64,000 nucleotides of DNA. Source: WVYX01 sp039592335 (GTDB lineage: Bacteria > Gemmatimonadota > Gemmatimonadetes > Gemmatimonadales > GWC2-71-9). The notes beneath the pieces were generated by a model, which saw only the letters and a program-made list of their open reading frames with translations, was not told the DNA's origin and made no database searches. The stretch is from the NCBI GenBank assembly GCA_039592335.1, contig JBDHBX010000004.1:1-64000 (forward strand). Direction: 5' to 3'. Of the stretch, positions 62,303 through 64,000 are shown in pieces; position 1 is the stretch's first letter; every line of letters starts with the position of its first letter. A program made the translations under genes and the position numbers.

Positions 62303-62926
62303 TCAGAAGTTGACCATCAGGCCACCCGAGACTTCGCCCTGGCTGATCACGGTGCCGGCGGTGCTGACATAGCATCCGCCGGGCAGCCCGCACCACCACT
62401 GGCTGCCGGCCGTGAGGATGTTGAACCACCAGCGACCCTGCGCGCGGATGCCGATGCGCCGGGTGGGGCTGATCTTCACGCCAGCTCCCAGCGACCCGGA
62501 GAAGCGCCACTCGCTGCCCACACCGCTCGACTTCGGGTCGAACCAGGTCAGACCGAGTGTGAGCGCTACGAATGGCTTCGCCGGGCCATCCACCGGCGCG
62601 ATGCCCGCGCCGCCGATCTGGAAGTAGTTCACCGCCACGTTGAAGAGCGTGTCGTCAGGGATCGAACCGCCGCCGACCAGCTTGAGCTGGGTGTCCTGGC
62701 GGTTGTAGAGCAGGACGATCTCGCCCTCCCGCCGCGCCAGGATGTTGACCTCCAACCCGTAGTTGATGCTGGGTTCCAGCTCGAGGCGGCCCTCGCGCGT
62801 GTTCAGGCCGCCACCCCACTGGTACCCCACGTTGACGGACACGTCGCCCCGCTTGGACTGCCCCCAAGCCGAACTCGGGACGCATAGCAGGACGAGGGCA
62901 GACAGTACCAACCACTTACGGGTCAT
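62303..62926 (-). CDS. Predicted outer-membrane beta-barrel protein
   Basis: 207 aa with signal peptide ending SAWGQ. Repeated beta strands (VSVNVGYQWGG, YGLEVNILARR, FVALTLGLTWF, WRFSGSLGAGVKI, IGIRAQGRWWF) and C-terminal ...GGLMVNF fit an 8- to 10-strand barrel. A CGLPGGC loop could form a disulphide. Function unknown; adjacent to another small barrel on the same strand. Confidence 0.8.
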   Translation of the reverse strand: MTRKWLVLSALVLLCVPSSAWGQSKRGDVSVNVGYQWGGGLNTREGRLELEPSINYGLEVNILARREGEIVLLYNRQDTQLKLVGGGSIPDDTLFNVAVNYFQIGGAGIAPVDGPAKPFVALTLGLTWFDPKSSGVGSEWRFSGSLGAGVKISPTRRIGIRAQGRWWFNILTAGSQWWCGLPGGCYVSTAGTVISQGEVSGGLMVNF

Positions 62927-62995
62927 GGTCGCTGCTTCCGTTGAGGACGCCGCATTATTGCCCCTCTGTGTGGGCAGCGCAATGAGGTGATCCCC

Positions 62996-63112
62996 CTAGA
63001 ACTCCTCCCGCTCGAACCTCCACAGCGCCACCAGCACGCACAGCAGGGTCCACGGCGCTGAGGTGATCACCGTGATGTACCGGAAGGTTTCGACCCGGTG
63101 ACAGGCGTCACG
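62996..63112 (-). other. Short open stretch with one membrane helix, possibly a gene remnant
   Basis: A minus-strand frame ending in TAG (62996-62998) encodes VETFRYITVITSAPW followed by LLCVLVALWRFEREEF, which looks like the hydrophobic C-terminus of a small membrane protein. No start codon exists in this frame. A GTG preceded by GGGAGG lies in another frame just upstream, so a frameshift could join them. Confidence 0.25.
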
Positions 63113-63199
63113 GTTGCCTCCCGTTCGGCCCCGATCTTGGGTCTACGCTCGGGGCCCGGCGGTCGGGTCCCGGACGCGGTTCAACGCGGGAGCGGGATC

Positions 63200-63856
63200 A
63201 TGACCGAGTCACGCACCAAGAGCGCCGTCATCGCGGGTCTCGTTGCAGCCGTGGCGGGCGGATTCCTGTGGGCCGTGATCGTGGTGTCCACCGGCTACGA
63301 GGTTGGCTGGGTGGCCTGGGGCGTGGGGGGGCTGGTGGGATTCACCATGCTGAAGGTGGCCGGCATGCCCAGTCCGGGCCTCGGCGCGCGCGCGGCCGTG
63401 CTGGCCGCGGTGGGGCTGCTGGTCGGAAAGTGGCTCATCATCGAGATCGGGGTGCGTGCAGATCTGCGTGACGAGATCGCGGCCAGCCCGGAGCTGCTGC
63501 AGCAAGCCGTCTTCGTGGACATGATGGAGAACGAGGCGCTCCCGCCCGACCTCACCGCCAGCATCGACGCGCTCGGGGAGGAGGATGAAGTGCCCGACAG
63601 CGTGATGGCGCGGATCCAGGAGGTCGTGGACGAACGCATCGCAGTCATGGACGAGGACGAGATGGATTCGGTGGCCACGCGCTTCGCGCAGTACTTCATC
63701 GGTGAGCTGGGATTCATGGACCGCATGCAGGCGACGATGAGCGGATGGGATCTGCTCTGGTTCTTCCTGGCGCTGGGCACGGCATGGCGCCTGGCGAGCG
63801 GCTCGGCCGCGCGCGCAGCGGCGGAGGCTCCCGTGGACAAGACCGACGACGGCTAG
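63200..63856 (+). CDS. Membrane protein of unknown function
   Basis: 218 aa from the ATG at 63200 after GGGAG. Three N-terminal hydrophobic segments (about 10-30, 35-50, 60-85: AVIAGLVAAVAGGFLWAVIV, VGWVAWGVGGLVGFTML, AAVLAAVGLLVGKWLIIEI). Then a long acidic, helical soluble part (about 90-175) and one further hydrophobic segment (LLWFFLALGTAWRLA). I recognise no domain. A terminator-like hairpin follows. Confidence 0.7.
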   Translation: MTESRTKSAVIAGLVAAVAGGFLWAVIVVSTGYEVGWVAWGVGGLVGFTMLKVAGMPSPGLGARAAVLAAVGLLVGKWLIIEIGVRADLRDEIAASPELLQQAVFVDMMENEALPPDLTASIDALGEEDEVPDSVMARIQEVVDERIAVMDEDEMDSVATRFAQYFIGELGFMDRMQATMSGWDLLWFFLALGTAWRLASGSAARAAAEAPVDKTDDG

Positions 63857-63881
63857 CTAGCCGGTCGGGCGCTTCTTTCCG

Positions 63882-63918
63882 GGGGCGGTTCCCGGTCCGA
63901 CGAGACCGGGGCCGCCCC
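63882..63918. terminator. Long GC-rich hairpin, probable bidirectional terminator
   Basis: Arms from 63882 and to 63918 pair over about 15 bases (GGGGCGG...CCCGGTC with GACCGGG...CCGCCCC) with a small internal bulge and a loop of 6 nt, immediately before the stop of a convergent frame. Confidence 0.6.
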
Positions 63919-64000
63919 TCAATCATTGGGAGCTGCCGCGTCCTCGGTGGCGGCCGCGCTGTCCGGTCCAAGCGGTACGGCCCCGCCAGCGCTGTCCTGC
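63919..64000 (-). CDS. C-terminal end of an unidentified protein (cut by window edge)
   Basis: A minus-strand frame enters from the window edge and stops at TGA (63919-63921), directly against the hairpin. The visible 26 residues are Ala/Asp-rich (SAAATEDAAAPND), typical of a disordered tail. No function can be assigned. Confidence 0.4.
   Translation of the reverse strand, partial: QDSAGGAVPLGPDSAAATEDAAAPND

Overview
The window is high-GC DNA from a diderm (Gram-negative type) bacterium. The best guess is a member of Gemmatimonadota. This is inferred from the gene set: Hanks-type kinases with C-terminal TPR/TolB-like halves, many exported M14/M28/M2/tricorn peptidases, amidohydrolases, beta-lactamase-fold hydrolases, an ASPIC/VCBS-repeat protein, a TonB receptor and small beta-barrels. 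No 16S gene is present to confirm it. There are no CRISPR arrays, insertion sequences, phage genes or integrases, so this reads as ordinary chromosome.

Layout. 1-4.0 kb: the C-terminal tail of an upstream gene, a Ser/Thr kinase whose middle is missing, and a two-gene unit of a lipocalin-like protein and a frameshifted methyltransferase-PAP2-Lgt fusion. 4.1-15.5 kb: secreted catabolic enzymes (M14 and M28 peptidases, amidohydrolase, serine/threonine dehydratase, beta-lactamase-like hydrolase), a VCBS/ASPIC protein and a small exported protein. 15.5-17.6 kb: a diguanylate cyclase broken by an exact 32-bp tandem duplication, followed upstream by a UbiE/MenG methyltransferase. 17.7-21.4 kb: four overlapping genes (FAD reductase, methyltransferase, SRPBCC cyclase, ketosynthase) that look like a compact polyketide or lipid pathway. 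21.4-27.2 kb: MBL-fold hydrolase, a DNRLRE-like lipoprotein and a full-length kinase. 27.4-30.5 kb: feoB, a Cys-rich FeoA fusion and a dihaem cytochrome c lipoprotein. 30.5-41.1 kb: HDAC-like deacetylase, M2 peptidase, UPF0173 hydrolase, a PAS-GGDEF-EAL protein behind a structured leader, HAD hydrolase, tricorn-like protease and DNA glycosylase I. 41.2-48.6 kb: CPA1 antiporter with a cNMP domain, K+ channel, TM2 protein, two tRNA-Glu, a TonB receptor, a small lipoprotein and tRNA-Lys. 48.6-57.4 kb: one giant cyclic beta-1,2-glucan synthase. 57.7-64 kb: cold-shock protein, a small orphan, glutamate dehydrogenase, serine hydrolase, two beta-barrels, a membrane protein, and the edge of another gene.

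Together the genes suggest a heterotroph that degrades peptides outside the cytoplasm, feeds amino acids into central metabolism (dehydratase, GDH), takes up Fe(II), handles osmotic and ionic stress (cyclic glucan, antiporter, K+ channel) and uses c-di-GMP and Ser/Thr kinase signalling.

The points most worth following up are: the 32-bp duplication that splits the diguanylate cyclase; the frameshifted three-domain membrane fusion; the internally deleted kinase; the leader upstream of the GGDEF-EAL gene with mutually exclusive pairings; the ketosynthase mini-cluster; and the feoB/FeoA-fusion/cytochrome unit. Three of the four signalling or membrane lesions could also be assembly errors, and they should be checked against reads first.
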